Assembly: GCF_900149705.1 (NCBI RefSeq)
Contig: NZ_LT703001.1
Location: 2,846,001-2,910,000 of the forward strand
Length of the DNA stretch: 64,000 bases
Source: Sphingorhabdus sp. Alg231-15
GTDB taxonomy: Bacteria; Pseudomonadota; Alphaproteobacteria; Sphingomonadales; Sphingomonadaceae
Direction: 5' to 3'
Shown here: positions 1 through 7,978 of the stretch, piece after piece
Position numbering within the stretch: position 1 is the first letter of the stretch
How the letters are laid out: each line of letters opens with the position of its first letter
Position numbers and translations under genes: made by a program
The notes under the pieces: model-generated
The model's input: the letters and a program-made list of their open reading frames with translations, nothing else
What the model was told of the DNA's origin: nothing
The model's database searches: none

Positions 1-1
1 G

Positions 2-463
2 CTGGTGGATGATTATGGCTTTGACGCAGCGATTGATTATCGCGGTAAGAGCCAAGCGCAACTTGAGGCAGAGATCGCAGCCGCTGCACCAGATGGCGTA
101 GACATCATCTGGGAAAATGTTGGCGGCATAATCATGGACGCCGGCATCGCATCGATCAACGAATATGGCCGAATGGTGCTTTGCGGCTTGATTAGCGAGT
201 ATAATAGCCCCGAGCCTGTGGGCACGCGCAACTTGTGGTATCTCATCTCGCGTCAGGCGACGATCAAAGGCTTTCTGGTTCGCGATTATCCGCCGCGCTT
301 TCCCGAGGGCATTGCGCAAATGGGGCAATGGTTGGCCGAGGGCAAGATCAAGCATGACGAGGATATCGAGAAAGGCATTGAGAACAGCTATGATGCTTTC
401 ATGAAGCTGTTCTCCGGCGGCAATCAGGGTAAGCTCATTTTAGACGTTTCGCCCGAGGAATAA
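2..463 (+). CDS. NADP-dependent MDR oxidoreductase, C-terminal part (prostaglandin-reductase/CurA-like)
   Basis: This is the C-terminal ~153 residues of a zinc-independent medium-chain dehydrogenase/reductase; the N-terminal half lies before the window. The segment DIIWENVGG matches the DxxxDNVGG stretch of the Rossmann domain in prostaglandin reductase/curcumin reductase-type double-bond reductases, and NQGKLILDVS matches their usual C-terminus. Family members reduce alpha,beta-unsaturated ketones with NADPH in the cytoplasm. The substrate is unknown. The gene lies 11 bp upstream of the epoxide-hydrolase-like gene, so the two are probably co-transcribed. GTG at position 5 is not taken as the start because the frame is open to the window edge. 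Confidence 0.85.
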   Translation: MVDDYGFDAAIDYRGKSQAQLEAEIAAAAPDGVDIIWENVGGIIMDAGIASINEYGRMVLCGLISEYNSPEPVGTRNLWYLISRQATIKGFLVRDYPPRFPEGIAQMGQWLAEGKIKHDEDIEKGIENSYDAFMKLFSGGNQGKLILDVSPEE

Positions 464-474
464 GGAGTTTCATA

Positions 475-864
475 ATGTCAAATGCTGCTGAACAAATCGT
501 GGTCGACTTTATCGAAAGCTGGAACCGGATGGACTATGATTCCATTTATGCAGCGATGGCGGATGATATTTTCTATCACAATATTCCAATGGAACCCTGC
601 GAAGGGATTGAGGCCGTGCGCGCTTTTTTTGAAGGCTCCGGCATGGGATCGGATGGTGCAGAATGGATAACCCACCACATCGCGTCCGACGAGAATGTGG
701 TGCTGACAGAACGGACCGACAAGTTCCGGATTAACGGACAATGGGTTGCTATCCGGGTGATGGGAACGTTTGAGATTTCAAATGGGAAAATCGCCAAATG
801 GCGGGACTATTTTGATCTCGCCGAATTTCAGAATGAAATGGCGCGGGTGATGGAGATCAGTTAG
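475..864 (+). CDS. Limonene-1,2-epoxide hydrolase family protein
   Basis: A 129-residue protein of the LEH/SnoaL-like (NTF2-fold) superfamily. The five residues that activate water and open the epoxide in Rhodococcus LEH all appear present: Tyr34 and Asn36 (FYHNIPM), Arg80 and Asp82 (ERTDKF) and Asp111 (WRDYFD). This favours a real epoxide hydrolase over a non-catalytic SnoaL relative. It is cytoplasmic, with no signal peptide. A clear Shine-Dalgarno (AAGGAG, 462-467) precedes the ATG. With the upstream reductase and the nearby SDRs and TonB receptor it suggests catabolism of a terpenoid, steroid or other alkene-derived compound. The substrate is not determinable here. Confidence 0.85.
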   Translation: MSNAAEQIVVDFIESWNRMDYDSIYAAMADDIFYHNIPMEPCEGIEAVRAFFEGSGMGSDGAEWITHHIASDENVVLTERTDKFRINGQWVAIRVMGTFEISNGKIAKWRDYFDLAEFQNEMARVMEIS

Positions 865-881
865 TACTTTTCGATAAGCTT

Positions 882-1325
882 TCAGCCATCAACTTTCGAA
901 GATCGTATGTGGCCGTGTTCAATAACTTCATATTTTGGTTTGAGAATTTCAACAAAAGCGCGTGCTTTTGATTGAATATTTCCGTCTGAAAACAAGAAGT
1001 TGTGAAACAGGAAGATATCATACCTGTTTTTGTCGAAGCTGTTGATGGTGAACACATATTCTTTAAAATTGCAGAACCCCATATGGTTTACCGTGAAGCT
1101 GTCACCGACCGTCTGGCTGGAAAACTGTTTGACTTCAAAGTTTGACTTTTCGCGGGATGCGAATTCCGCAAATTCCCGTTTGAAATCGCTGACATTTTCA
1201 TCGTCAATGCGCAATTTTATCACATAAGTTTGGGTGTAGTGGATGGGGTAAATGCAGCCTATTTTGGGAATCCATACAATCAGGATCACAATCAGGATGA
1301 GCGATGTTGCAATTTTCAATTTCAT
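882..1325 (-). CDS. Hypothetical membrane-anchored protein
   Basis: I do not recognise this 147-residue protein. It starts with a Lys-flanked hydrophobic segment (residues ~5-20, ATSLILIVILIVWIP), which could be an uncleaved signal anchor. A soluble, charged, Phe/Asn/Lys-rich domain of about 120 residues follows. The gene is visibly richer in A+T than its neighbours, which may mean recent acquisition or weak selection. It is convergent with the epoxide-hydrolase gene (17 bp between stops). A modest AGG-type ribosome site precedes the ATG. The ORF has normal composition and a signal anchor, so I call it a gene, but without a function. Confidence 0.6.
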   Translation of the reverse strand: MKLKIATSLILIVILIVWIPKIGCIYPIHYTQTYVIKLRIDDENVSDFKREFAEFASREKSNFEVKQFSSQTVGDSFTVNHMGFCNFKEYVFTINSFDKNRYDIFLFHNFLFSDGNIQSKARAFVEILKPKYEVIEHGHIRSSKVDG

Positions 1326-1381
1326 CCTGAGCCTTATCTGGGAGGAGTAATCAGTTAGTGCCGGTCTCAGACTTAGCGATC

Positions 1382-2143
1382 TCAGTTCGGCTGATAAAGC
1401 GTCCCGTTATCGACCGGATATTCGCCTGCCGTCATAAAGCGCGACGCATCGCTGGCCAGATAGATACATAGTTCGGCCACATCTTTGGGATGGCCCAAGC
1501 CGCCAAGCGGGATCATCCCGGTTTCCGAGGTCGGATCACCCTCTGCCCCAACAGCTGCTTGCCGAACCATCGGCGTGTCGATGCCGGCGGGGTGCAAGCT
1601 ATTGCAGCGGATCGGGTAATTTTGCTCTTTGCAATGTAACGCTACCGATTTGGTCATTGACCGCACACCGCCCTTGGCCGCGGCATAGGCAAGAAACGGC
1701 GAGTAACCCTGCAGTGCAGCCATGGAACTCATATTGATGATCGCACTGGGTTGATCATTGGATTTCATCGCCCGCACCGCCGTCTGACAACCGAGGAACA
1801 CCCCTTCGAGCATCACCGCATTGGTCAACCGAAATTGCTCCAGGGTACAATCTTCGATGGTGGCAGGAATGACCAGCCCGGCATTATTGACTAATATATG
1901 CGGGGTCCCGAAACTTTTCGCGGTTTCTTCAAACACCTCGTCCCAGCGTGTCGGATCAACAACATCCTGATGTAAGGCCATCGCGTCGTTGCCAATGGAT
2001 GCTGCTGCTGCCTCAACGCTTTCGGCATTCATATCGGTGAGGACAACCTTCGCGCCTTCGGCAACAAATGACTCGCTGATCGCTTTACCAAGACCCGATC
2101 CAGCACCGGTCACGATCGCAATTTTACTTTCTAGCCGGCCCAT
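1382..2143 (-). CDS. SDR family oxidoreductase
   Basis: A 253-residue classical short-chain dehydrogenase/reductase. The nucleotide site TGAGSGLG (TGxxxGxG) is near residue 12. NNAG and the Ser-Tyr-Lys triad are present (NMSSMAAL, then AYAAAK), as is the C-terminal VDNG segment. It probably interconverts an alcohol and a ketone with NAD(P)H. The frame extends to 2248, but I chose the ATG at 2143: AGGGAGGA lies just before it, and the domain starts at MGRLES, exactly as in the other SDR of this window. It is divergent from the TonB receptor with 272 bp between starts, so uptake and oxidation may be co-regulated. Confidence 0.9.
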   Translation of the reverse strand: MGRLESKIAIVTGAGSGLGKAISESFVAEGAKVVLTDMNAESVEAAAASIGNDAMALHQDVVDPTRWDEVFEETAKSFGTPHILVNNAGLVIPATIEDCTLEQFRLTNAVMLEGVFLGCQTAVRAMKSNDQPSAIINMSSMAALQGYSPFLAYAAAKGGVRSMTKSVALHCKEQNYPIRCNSLHPAGIDTPMVRQAAVGAEGDPTSETGMIPLGGLGHPKDVAELCIYLASDASRFMTAGEYPVDNGTLYQPN

Positions 2144-2347
2144 AAATCCTCCCTGCAAAGCTGTATTGTTGATCGCATAGGCTTTGATTTCACCTATGAT
2201 AGCAATCCCCAATATCGTTAGTTTCCGTAAAGGATTTTCAATGTCCACGGAACATATGTTGCGCGAATATCACAGTTTTGCATATTTGCTATCAAATTGG
2301 CTAGCAGAGCGCCACGAAACTCCTGCTTAAGATGACCCCATAAATAA

Positions 2348-2362
2348 GGCGGAAAAACCGCC
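2348..2362. other. Small hairpin in the receptor leader
   Basis: GGCGG-AAAAA-CCGCC is a perfect 5-bp stem with an A5 loop, about 54 bp before the receptor start codon. It may be a 5' leader hairpin. No regulator site is recognised, and this could be chance. Confidence 0.3.
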
Positions 2363-2415
2363 ACTTAATTTGGATGAGGCCCAGGTCTGCGACCCGGGAA
2401 TTTTGGGAGAGAGTA

Positions 2416-4872
2416 ATGACTGAACAATCTAAACGCCACAATAGTATCTTTGCGACAAAATCCATGCGCGGATTGCTTTTGGGTTCTGCGGCAAGCCTGG
2501 CCTTCGCCGGTGTTGCGGCTCCGGCTCATGCGCAGGATGCTGCTGAAGATGATGACAGCAATGTCATCACGGTCATTGCACGTAAACAAACGGAGACATT
2601 GCAGGAAGTGCCGGTGACGGTGACCGCCATTGGCGGCGATACGCTCGAAAATTTCCAGGTCAATGAAATTGCCGATGTTGTGAGCCGGGTTCCTGCACTG
2701 AACGTTCAGGTCGGTGGTTCCGGTTCGGGCGGTCAGATCAGTTTGCGCGGGGTTGGTTCATCCAATATTTCCGCTTCGTTCGACTCCGCTGTCGCGTTCG
2801 ACTTTGATGGCGTTCAGGTCAGTACGATGCGTCTGGTTCAGGCCGGATTTTTTGATGTCGAACAAATTGACGTCCTGAAAGGCCCTCAATCGCTGTTTTT
2901 CGGGAAAAGTGCATCGGCCGGTGTGTTTTCGGTCCGGTCCGCCAACCCGACACCGAATTGGGAAGTGGGTGTAAAAGCGTCTCAGGAGTTTGAAGAGAAT
3001 GGCACGACGATTAGTGGCTATGTGTCTGGCCCCATCTCCGACGCGTTGGGCATTCGGGTAGCGGCACAGTTTAACAATATTGAAGACTATGTGGATCTTG
3101 CGCCCGGCACAGCGGCGTTCAACCCTAATGGTTCCGTTCGGACCAGTCGTGGTCTTCAGAATTTCGTTAGCCGGGTAACATTTCAATGGGATCCATTTGA
3201 TAATTTCAACGCGAACCTGAAACTCAATTACATCAAGAATGAAAATGACGGTGCGATCGCGCATTCGGATATCAATTGCGGCCCCAATGGTGTGGCGGAT
3301 TCTATCTTCCTGCTCGGGGGCGGGGTGGTTATCCCATCCAATGCCGACTGTAACGATTCTGATGGTCTCTATCATCATACAGATGCTGCCGCGGCATTGC
3401 GGTCAGGTGTGCCTGCCGGGTCCGCCGGTGAGGGACGTTTTGAAAATGGCATTCCATTTGGCGAAACCGATATGTTCTTCGGTCGGTTGAAATGGGACCT
3501 CGATATGTCAGATTCGCTGACGTTATCTTCGGTTACCGGTTATCTCAATCTCGATGCGGTCGATACAGATTGTTATGGTTATGTCGGTCAGTTCGGTAAC
3601 GTGCCGTCTGGGGTTGGTTGTAGTGATCCACGCAACCGGACCGAGCAATTCACACAGGAACTACGTGTATCAAGTGACTTTGACGGTATGTTCAACTTCA
3701 TGGTCGGCGCTTTTTATGAAAGCCGCGAAATTGATTTTGATACCTCGCAACAGGGGGTCAATATCTCATTTCTTGGGCCCGATCCAGTGACTGGTAACAC
3801 CTATGACTGGTTCAAGAAACACAATACGAAAACCGAAGCAGTTTCCTTGTTCGGAAGCGTCACACTTGATCTGACGGATCAACTTGAACTTTCCGGTGGT
3901 CTCCGCTGGACCGACGAGAAAAAAGTGAACACGGTCACAGTGCCCTATGTTCATACATTTCTGGCTGCCGGACCGGCATTTATTAACAGCGGATTCTTCT
4001 CGGGACCAATTCGTTTCAGCGATAGCAATTTCTCGCCGGAAGTTTCGCTCAGATATCAGGCTACGGATGATATTAACATTTATGCAGCCTTTAAAACCGG
4101 CTTCAAATCTGGTGGGATCGATAATAGCGCATTGCCATCTTCAAGCTTGCTTGGTTTTGATGATCCCGATCCGGCGGTAAGACAGGCAACTGCCGACGCA
4201 TTGATCTATCAGTCGGAAACAGGTCTTGGCGGAGAAGTTGGCGTCAAAGCGCAATTTGCGGACCGCACGATTACATTAAATACATCTGTATTCTACTATG
4301 TGTTCGATGATCTGCAGGTGCAGAATTTCGATGCGACGACCATTCAGTTCCAGACCTTCAACGCCAGTCAGCTGACTAGCCAAGGTGTTGATGTGGAATG
4401 GGCTTGGCGGACGCCGGTTGAAGGCTTGAACCTTTCAGGTTCGCTGGCTTACACCGACGCCGAGTTCACCGCGCCGTTTGTCACGACATCGGGTGAGGAT
4501 ATCAATGGTCGGGCAGCGGCACGCGCTCCGAAATTTGCAGCCAACGCTGCCTTTGACTGGTCGATCCCAATGAGTGATGCCTTTGAACTCGGGTTGAACG
4601 GCAACCTGCAATATAGCGGTTCCTATTTCACCAACGAGGACTCACTGACTGATCTCAAGCAAGACAGCTATGTATCGATCGATGGTTCAATTTCGGTCGG
4701 TGATCCTGATGGGGCATGGAAATTGTCACTGGTAGGCGTGAACCTGACCGATGAAATCTGGATCAATACCAGCGGCGGTCGTCCATTCCTTGAGCCAGGC
4801 GTCGGCGATGATCTGGTCGTAACCCAGAACCGTGGCCGCCAGGTCTTTGTGGAGGCCAGCTTCAAGTTCTGA
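2416..4872 (+). CDS. TonB-dependent receptor
   Basis: An 818-residue outer-membrane receptor. A signal peptide ends at AHAQ (about residue 40, after a hydrophobic stretch from GLLLGSAASLAFAG). A TonB-box-like stretch (NVITVIARK) and the plug domain follow (EVPVTVTAIGG, LRGVGSSN, VLKGPQSLFFGKSASAG), then the 22-strand barrel ending in the typical aromatic C-terminus ASFKF. The ATG at 2416 is chosen over 2374 because GGGAGAG lies just before it. It should import a bulky or scarce substrate into the periplasm using TonB/ExbBD. Divergence from an SDR, a second SDR downstream and the epoxide hydrolase nearby suggest a hydrophobic organic substrate rather than a siderophore; that is inference. Confidence 0.93.
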   Translation: MTEQSKRHNSIFATKSMRGLLLGSAASLAFAGVAAPAHAQDAAEDDDSNVITVIARKQTETLQEVPVTVTAIGGDTLENFQVNEIADVVSRVPALNVQVGGSGSGGQISLRGVGSSNISASFDSAVAFDFDGVQVSTMRLVQAGFFDVEQIDVLKGPQSLFFGKSASAGVFSVRSANPTPNWEVGVKASQEFEENGTTISGYVSGPISDALGIRVAAQFNNIEDYVDLAPGTAAFNPNGSVRTSRGLQNFVSRVTFQWDPFDNFNANLKLNYIKNENDGAIAHSDINCGPNGVADSIFLLGGGVVIPSNADCNDSDGLYHHTDAAAALRSGVPAGSAGEGRFENGIPFGETDMFFGRLKWDLDMSDSLTLSSVTGYLNLDAVDTDCYGYVGQFGNVPSGVGCSDPRNRTEQFTQELRVSSDFDGMFNFMVGAFYESREIDFDTSQQGVNISFLGPDPVTGNTYDWFKKHNTKTEAVSLFGSVTLDLTDQLELSGGLRWTDEKKVNTVTVPYVHTFLAAGPAFINSGFFSGPIRFSDSNFSPEVSLRYQATDDINIYAAFKTGFKSGGIDNSALPSSSLLGFDDPDPAVRQATADALIYQSETGLGGEVGVKAQFADRTITLNTSVFYYVFDDLQVQNFDATTIQFQTFNASQLTSQGVDVEWAWRTPVEGLNLSGSLAYTDAEFTAPFVTTSGEDINGRAAARAPKFAANAAFDWSIPMSDAFELGLNGNLQYSGSYFTNEDSLTDLKQDSYVSIDGSISVGDPDGAWKLSLVGVNLTDEIWINTSGGRPFLEPGVGDDLVVTQNRGRQVFVEASFKF

Positions 4873-4891
4873 TCAACTCTCCCGTTGATCA
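4870..4891. repeat. Perfect inverted repeat over the receptor stop codon
   Basis: TGATCAAC-tctccc-GTTGATCA is an 8-bp perfect inverted repeat that includes the receptor's TGA stop. It lies 5 bp before the intrinsic terminator, so it could form a first 3'-end hairpin. Confidence 0.5.
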
Positions 4892-4896
4892 CAAGA

Positions 4897-4931
4897 GGCC
4901 GGGACAGCTGGGGGGCTGTTCCCGGCCTTTT
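4897..4931 (+). terminator. Intrinsic terminator after the TonB receptor
   Basis: A GC-rich stem GGCCGGGACAGC pairs with GCTGTTCCCGGCC with one bulged base, across a short G-rich loop, and is followed by TTTTC. This is a textbook rho-independent terminator ending the receptor transcript. Confidence 0.88.
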
Positions 4932-5036
4932 CTTTGGTCAAAGTTTCCAGCGAGGATAGCCATATTGAGAGTGGCGGCGGGACGGTGTCCGGTTAATATT
5001 GGACCAGTAAGGATCATATAGGTTGAGGAGCGAAAC

Positions 5037-5843
5037 ATGGGACGTCTTGAAGGTAAAAAAGCCATTGTGTTGGGCGCAGCGGGCGCGGGCAATATGGGGC
5101 AGGTGATTGCGCAACGTTTGCGCGATGAAGGTGCCGATGTGCTGGTCGCTGGCCGAAAGGAAGACGAACTGAAACGCTTTGCGGGAGAGTTGGGTGGCCA
5201 TTATGCGCTGTGTGATCTGACGAACGAAGATGAAGTCAATGCCCTTGCAGAAACCGCGACCAGCAAAATGGGCGGCGTTGATATTGCGGTCAACGCAACC
5301 GGCCTTGGTTTCCTCAAGCCGTTTCTGGAAAATACCCGCGAAGAACTCGAGATGATGTCAGCCCTGCAGCTGGTTGGCCCGTTCCAATTTTATCAGGCGA
5401 TGATCAAAGCGATGAGCGCTAACGGTCCTAGTGGTGGTTCGATTATTCAAATCAGCTCGGCGACGGCGACGATCATGCTGAATGATCATGCGGCCTATAT
5501 GGGTACCAAGGCCGCAACCGATCACATCATCCGTTGCATTGCGCATGAATTTGGTGAGCGCGGTATAAGAGCCAATAGCATTTCACCGGGCCTCACCCGC
5601 ACACCTATGACGGCTGGTGTTGATCAGGTGCCAGGCTTGGTGGAATCCTTTGAAGCGCGTTATCCGCTGGGCCGTATCGGTACCAGTGAAGATATTGCAG
5701 CGGCGACTGTTTTCCTCGCCAGCGACGAATGTTACATGACCGGCGAAAATCTGCAGGTTAATGGCGGTCTCTGCCTGCGCGGCAATCCAACGCGCAAGGA
5801 TCAGGAATTGATGATGGGAGCTGTCGCTGCCGCCAACAGTTGA
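5037..5843 (+). CDS. SDR family oxidoreductase
   Basis: A 268-residue short-chain dehydrogenase. It begins MGRLEGKKAIVLGAAGAG with a GxxxGxG-type nucleotide site, and carries the catalytic Ser (QISSATAT) and YxxxK (AAYMGTK). The C-terminus has the ENLQVNGG cofactor/substrate-lid segment. It is probably a cytoplasmic alcohol/ketone oxidoreductase. GAGGAG lies 6 bp before the ATG. It follows the terminator of the receptor gene, so it has its own promoter in the ~105 bp before it. Its N-terminus resembles that of the SDR at 1382-2143, and the two may act on related substrates. Confidence 0.9.
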   Translation: MGRLEGKKAIVLGAAGAGNMGQVIAQRLRDEGADVLVAGRKEDELKRFAGELGGHYALCDLTNEDEVNALAETATSKMGGVDIAVNATGLGFLKPFLENTREELEMMSALQLVGPFQFYQAMIKAMSANGPSGGSIIQISSATATIMLNDHAAYMGTKAATDHIIRCIAHEFGERGIRANSISPGLTRTPMTAGVDQVPGLVESFEARYPLGRIGTSEDIAAATVFLASDECYMTGENLQVNGGLCLRGNPTRKDQELMMGAVAAANS

Positions 5844-5922
5844 CGGTGTAAAAGCCGGTTGGCGCTCTGGTAATTTTCCGCCATGATGGTGCTTTGATGC
5901 ATCGGCACGGGGAAGATCGCTA

Positions 5923-7191
5923 TTGCTTGATATATTAAGCCAGTTTCAGGGCGTTATCGGGATTGCCTTTGTCCTGACCGTCGCCTGGGCATTGTCGGAA
6001 AATCGTAAGGATCGGCCAAGCTGGCGCTGGATTGCAGGGGCGATTGCCATCCAGTTCATCCTTGCCGTTTCGATTGTTCGCATTCCTGTCATCTGGGATA
6101 TTATCGGCCTCGCCAATCAGGGTGTGCAGGCGATTGAACAGGCGACTTTAGCCGGTTCCAGCTACATGTTCGGTTATGCCGGCGGCGCCGAGCTACCGTT
6201 TGTTCTGAAGGAGGGCGCCGCTCCGCCACTGATCATCGCTTTTCAGATATTGCCGCTGGTGATCGTTTTTTCGGCGCTGGCAGCCTTGCTGTGGCATTGG
6301 CGGGTTTTGCAGTTGATCGTCAAAGGCCTTTCCTGGGCTTTGCAAAAGACGCTGGGAGTGAGCGGTGTCGTGGGACTCAGCGGCGGTGCAAATATCTTCC
6401 TTGGGGTCGTCGAGTCACCATTGGCCGTGCGCGCCTATTTCGAACGGATGAGCCGGGCCGAGCTGTTCACGATCATGGTGCTGGCCATGTCGACGATATC
6501 CGGTGCGATATTGGTGCTCTATGCGACCACGTTGGAAAAGACCGTACCCAATGCGGTGGGACATATGATTTCCGCCTCGCTAATCTCTCTGCCAGCGGCC
6601 ATCCTGCTCTCGCGGCTGATGGTGCCTGGACGGTCCGATACCAAGGTAGACCGGGAGGAACCCGGCTTGAAATATGACAACAGCTTTGACGCTATCATCA
6701 AGGGTACGATGGATGGCGTACAGCTTTTCCTAGCCGTTATAGCGGTGATCATAGTGATCTTCGCCTTCGTTGCACTGATCGACCAGATACTCTCTGTTTT
6801 GCCCTTGATTGGCGGCGAAGCACTGACCTTGAAACGAATCTTCGGCTGGATATTCGCTCCGCTGATGTGGATGATTGGGGTGCCTTGGGAAGAGTCGGCC
6901 GCAGCGGGATCGTTGATGGGAACGAAAGCAATCCTCAATGAATATGTCGCTTATCTAGAGCTGGCGGCGCTGCCGGCTGATACTTTTAGCGCCAAAGGAC
7001 TATTGATCGTCACCTATGCATTGTGCGGTGTCGCTAATCTGGCAAGTGTCGGACTAATCATCTCGACCATCGGTACTCTATGTCCCGAACGCGGCGCAGA
7101 AGTGGCAGGTCTGGGCATGAAAAGCTGGTTTGCCGGCAACTGTGCCACCGCGATGACCGGCGCGGTGATCGGGATTATCACATGGGTATGA
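5923..7191 (+). CDS. Concentrative nucleoside transporter (NupC/CNT family)
   Basis: A 422-residue inner-membrane protein with about ten hydrophobic helices and the three-part CNT layout. The N-terminal helices contain ALSENRK. The middle nucleoside-transport domain includes GLSGGANIFLGVVESP, the conserved helix-hairpin with the G-Q/G-N-x-F-x-G-x-x-E motif. The C-terminal domain has GVPWEESAAAGSLMGTK and GVANLASVGLIISTIG, the second nucleoside/sodium-binding repeat. It imports nucleosides with Na+ or H+. The start appears to be TTG at 5923; no ATG in frame fits the conserved N-terminus. The CDP-alcohol transferase starts 12 bp downstream, suggesting an operon, though a functional link is not obvious. 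Confidence 0.9.
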   Translation: MLDILSQFQGVIGIAFVLTVAWALSENRKDRPSWRWIAGAIAIQFILAVSIVRIPVIWDIIGLANQGVQAIEQATLAGSSYMFGYAGGAELPFVLKEGAAPPLIIAFQILPLVIVFSALAALLWHWRVLQLIVKGLSWALQKTLGVSGVVGLSGGANIFLGVVESPLAVRAYFERMSRAELFTIMVLAMSTISGAILVLYATTLEKTVPNAVGHMISASLISLPAAILLSRLMVPGRSDTKVDREEPGLKYDNSFDAIIKGTMDGVQLFLAVIAVIIVIFAFVALIDQILSVLPLIGGEALTLKRIFGWIFAPLMWMIGVPWEESAAAGSLMGTKAILNEYVAYLELAALPADTFSAKGLLIVTYALCGVANLASVGLIISTIGTLCPERGAEVAGLGMKSWFAGNCATAMTGAVIGIITWV

Positions 7192-7203
7192 GGTCTGCTT
7201 GCA

Positions 7204-7809
7204 ATGTTTGACGCCAAGATCCGTCCGCTGATAGATCCTCCGCTTAATGCGGTTGGTCGGGGCTTGGCTAGGATGGGACTCACGGCCAACAGCATAACCC
7301 TGTTGGGTCTCGGTCTTGGCTTGGGCGGGGCTTATACCGTTTCCCAGGGGCACTATGGTTGGGCTCTGGCACTGGTAGTGCTGAGCCGGCTATTGGACGG
7401 CCTTGACGGTGCTGTTGCGAGAGCAACGGAGAAGACGGCCTTTGGAGGCTATCTGGATATCGTCTGCGATTTCATTTTTTACGTATCGATTCCACTGGCA
7501 TTCGGGATCGCTGATCCGGTCAATCTACTACCTGCCCTGATGCTGGTAGCCGCGTTCACGATTACCGGGATCAGTTTTCTCGCCTTTGCCGTTACCGCCG
7601 GCGAGCAAGGGGTGGAAACCAGCGCCCATGGTGAGAAGAGCTTCTTCTACAGCACCGGAATTGCTGAGGGAGGTGAGACGATCGCTTTCTTCCTGATCAT
7701 CTGCTTATTCCCGGGATATTTCGCCACGCTGGCTTATATTTTTGCCGGGCTATGCGTTTTGACGGTGCTTCAGCGCACGGTGTTGGCATGGCTTAGCTTT
7801 CGCGGTTGA
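7204..7809 (+). CDS. CDP-alcohol phosphatidyltransferase family protein
   Basis: A 201-residue integral membrane enzyme with about six helices. It carries the complete family signature D-x2-D-G-x2-A-R-x8-G-x3-D-x3-D (residues DGLDGAVAR, then GGYLDIVCD), whose aspartates bind two metal ions and the CDP-alcohol. The family joins a phosphatidyl group or an alcohol to CDP-activated partners in phospholipid synthesis. This short version, resembling PgsA/Pcs-type proteins, has no assignable acceptor. It probably shares a transcript with the upstream nucleoside transporter. Confidence 0.87.
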   Translation: MFDAKIRPLIDPPLNAVGRGLARMGLTANSITLLGLGLGLGGAYTVSQGHYGWALALVVLSRLLDGLDGAVARATEKTAFGGYLDIVCDFIFYVSIPLAFGIADPVNLLPALMLVAAFTITGISFLAFAVTAGEQGVETSAHGEKSFFYSTGIAEGGETIAFFLIICLFPGYFATLAYIFAGLCVLTVLQRTVLAWLSFRG

Positions 7810-7912
7810 GTCTCGCCGGCGGGTACTATCCGCTTTCCTACAAGCTATGAACTGCAGTAATCTCAGAGCGACTCTTTTTCAGTTTTGAATATTATGATCC
7901 GGTTGAATTTTG

Positions 7913-7930
7913 TTCGCGCCTTTGCGCGAA
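7913..7930. other. Hairpin between convergent genes
   Basis: TTCGCGC-cttt-GCGCGAA forms a perfect 7-bp stem in the gap between two convergent genes. It may act as a shared 3' end, but it lacks a T-run on either side. Confidence 0.35.
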
Positions 7931-7978
7931 ACCCTCAAAGGGACCTTGTACACTCTGTAAACTTAGTAGCTCTTGGGC

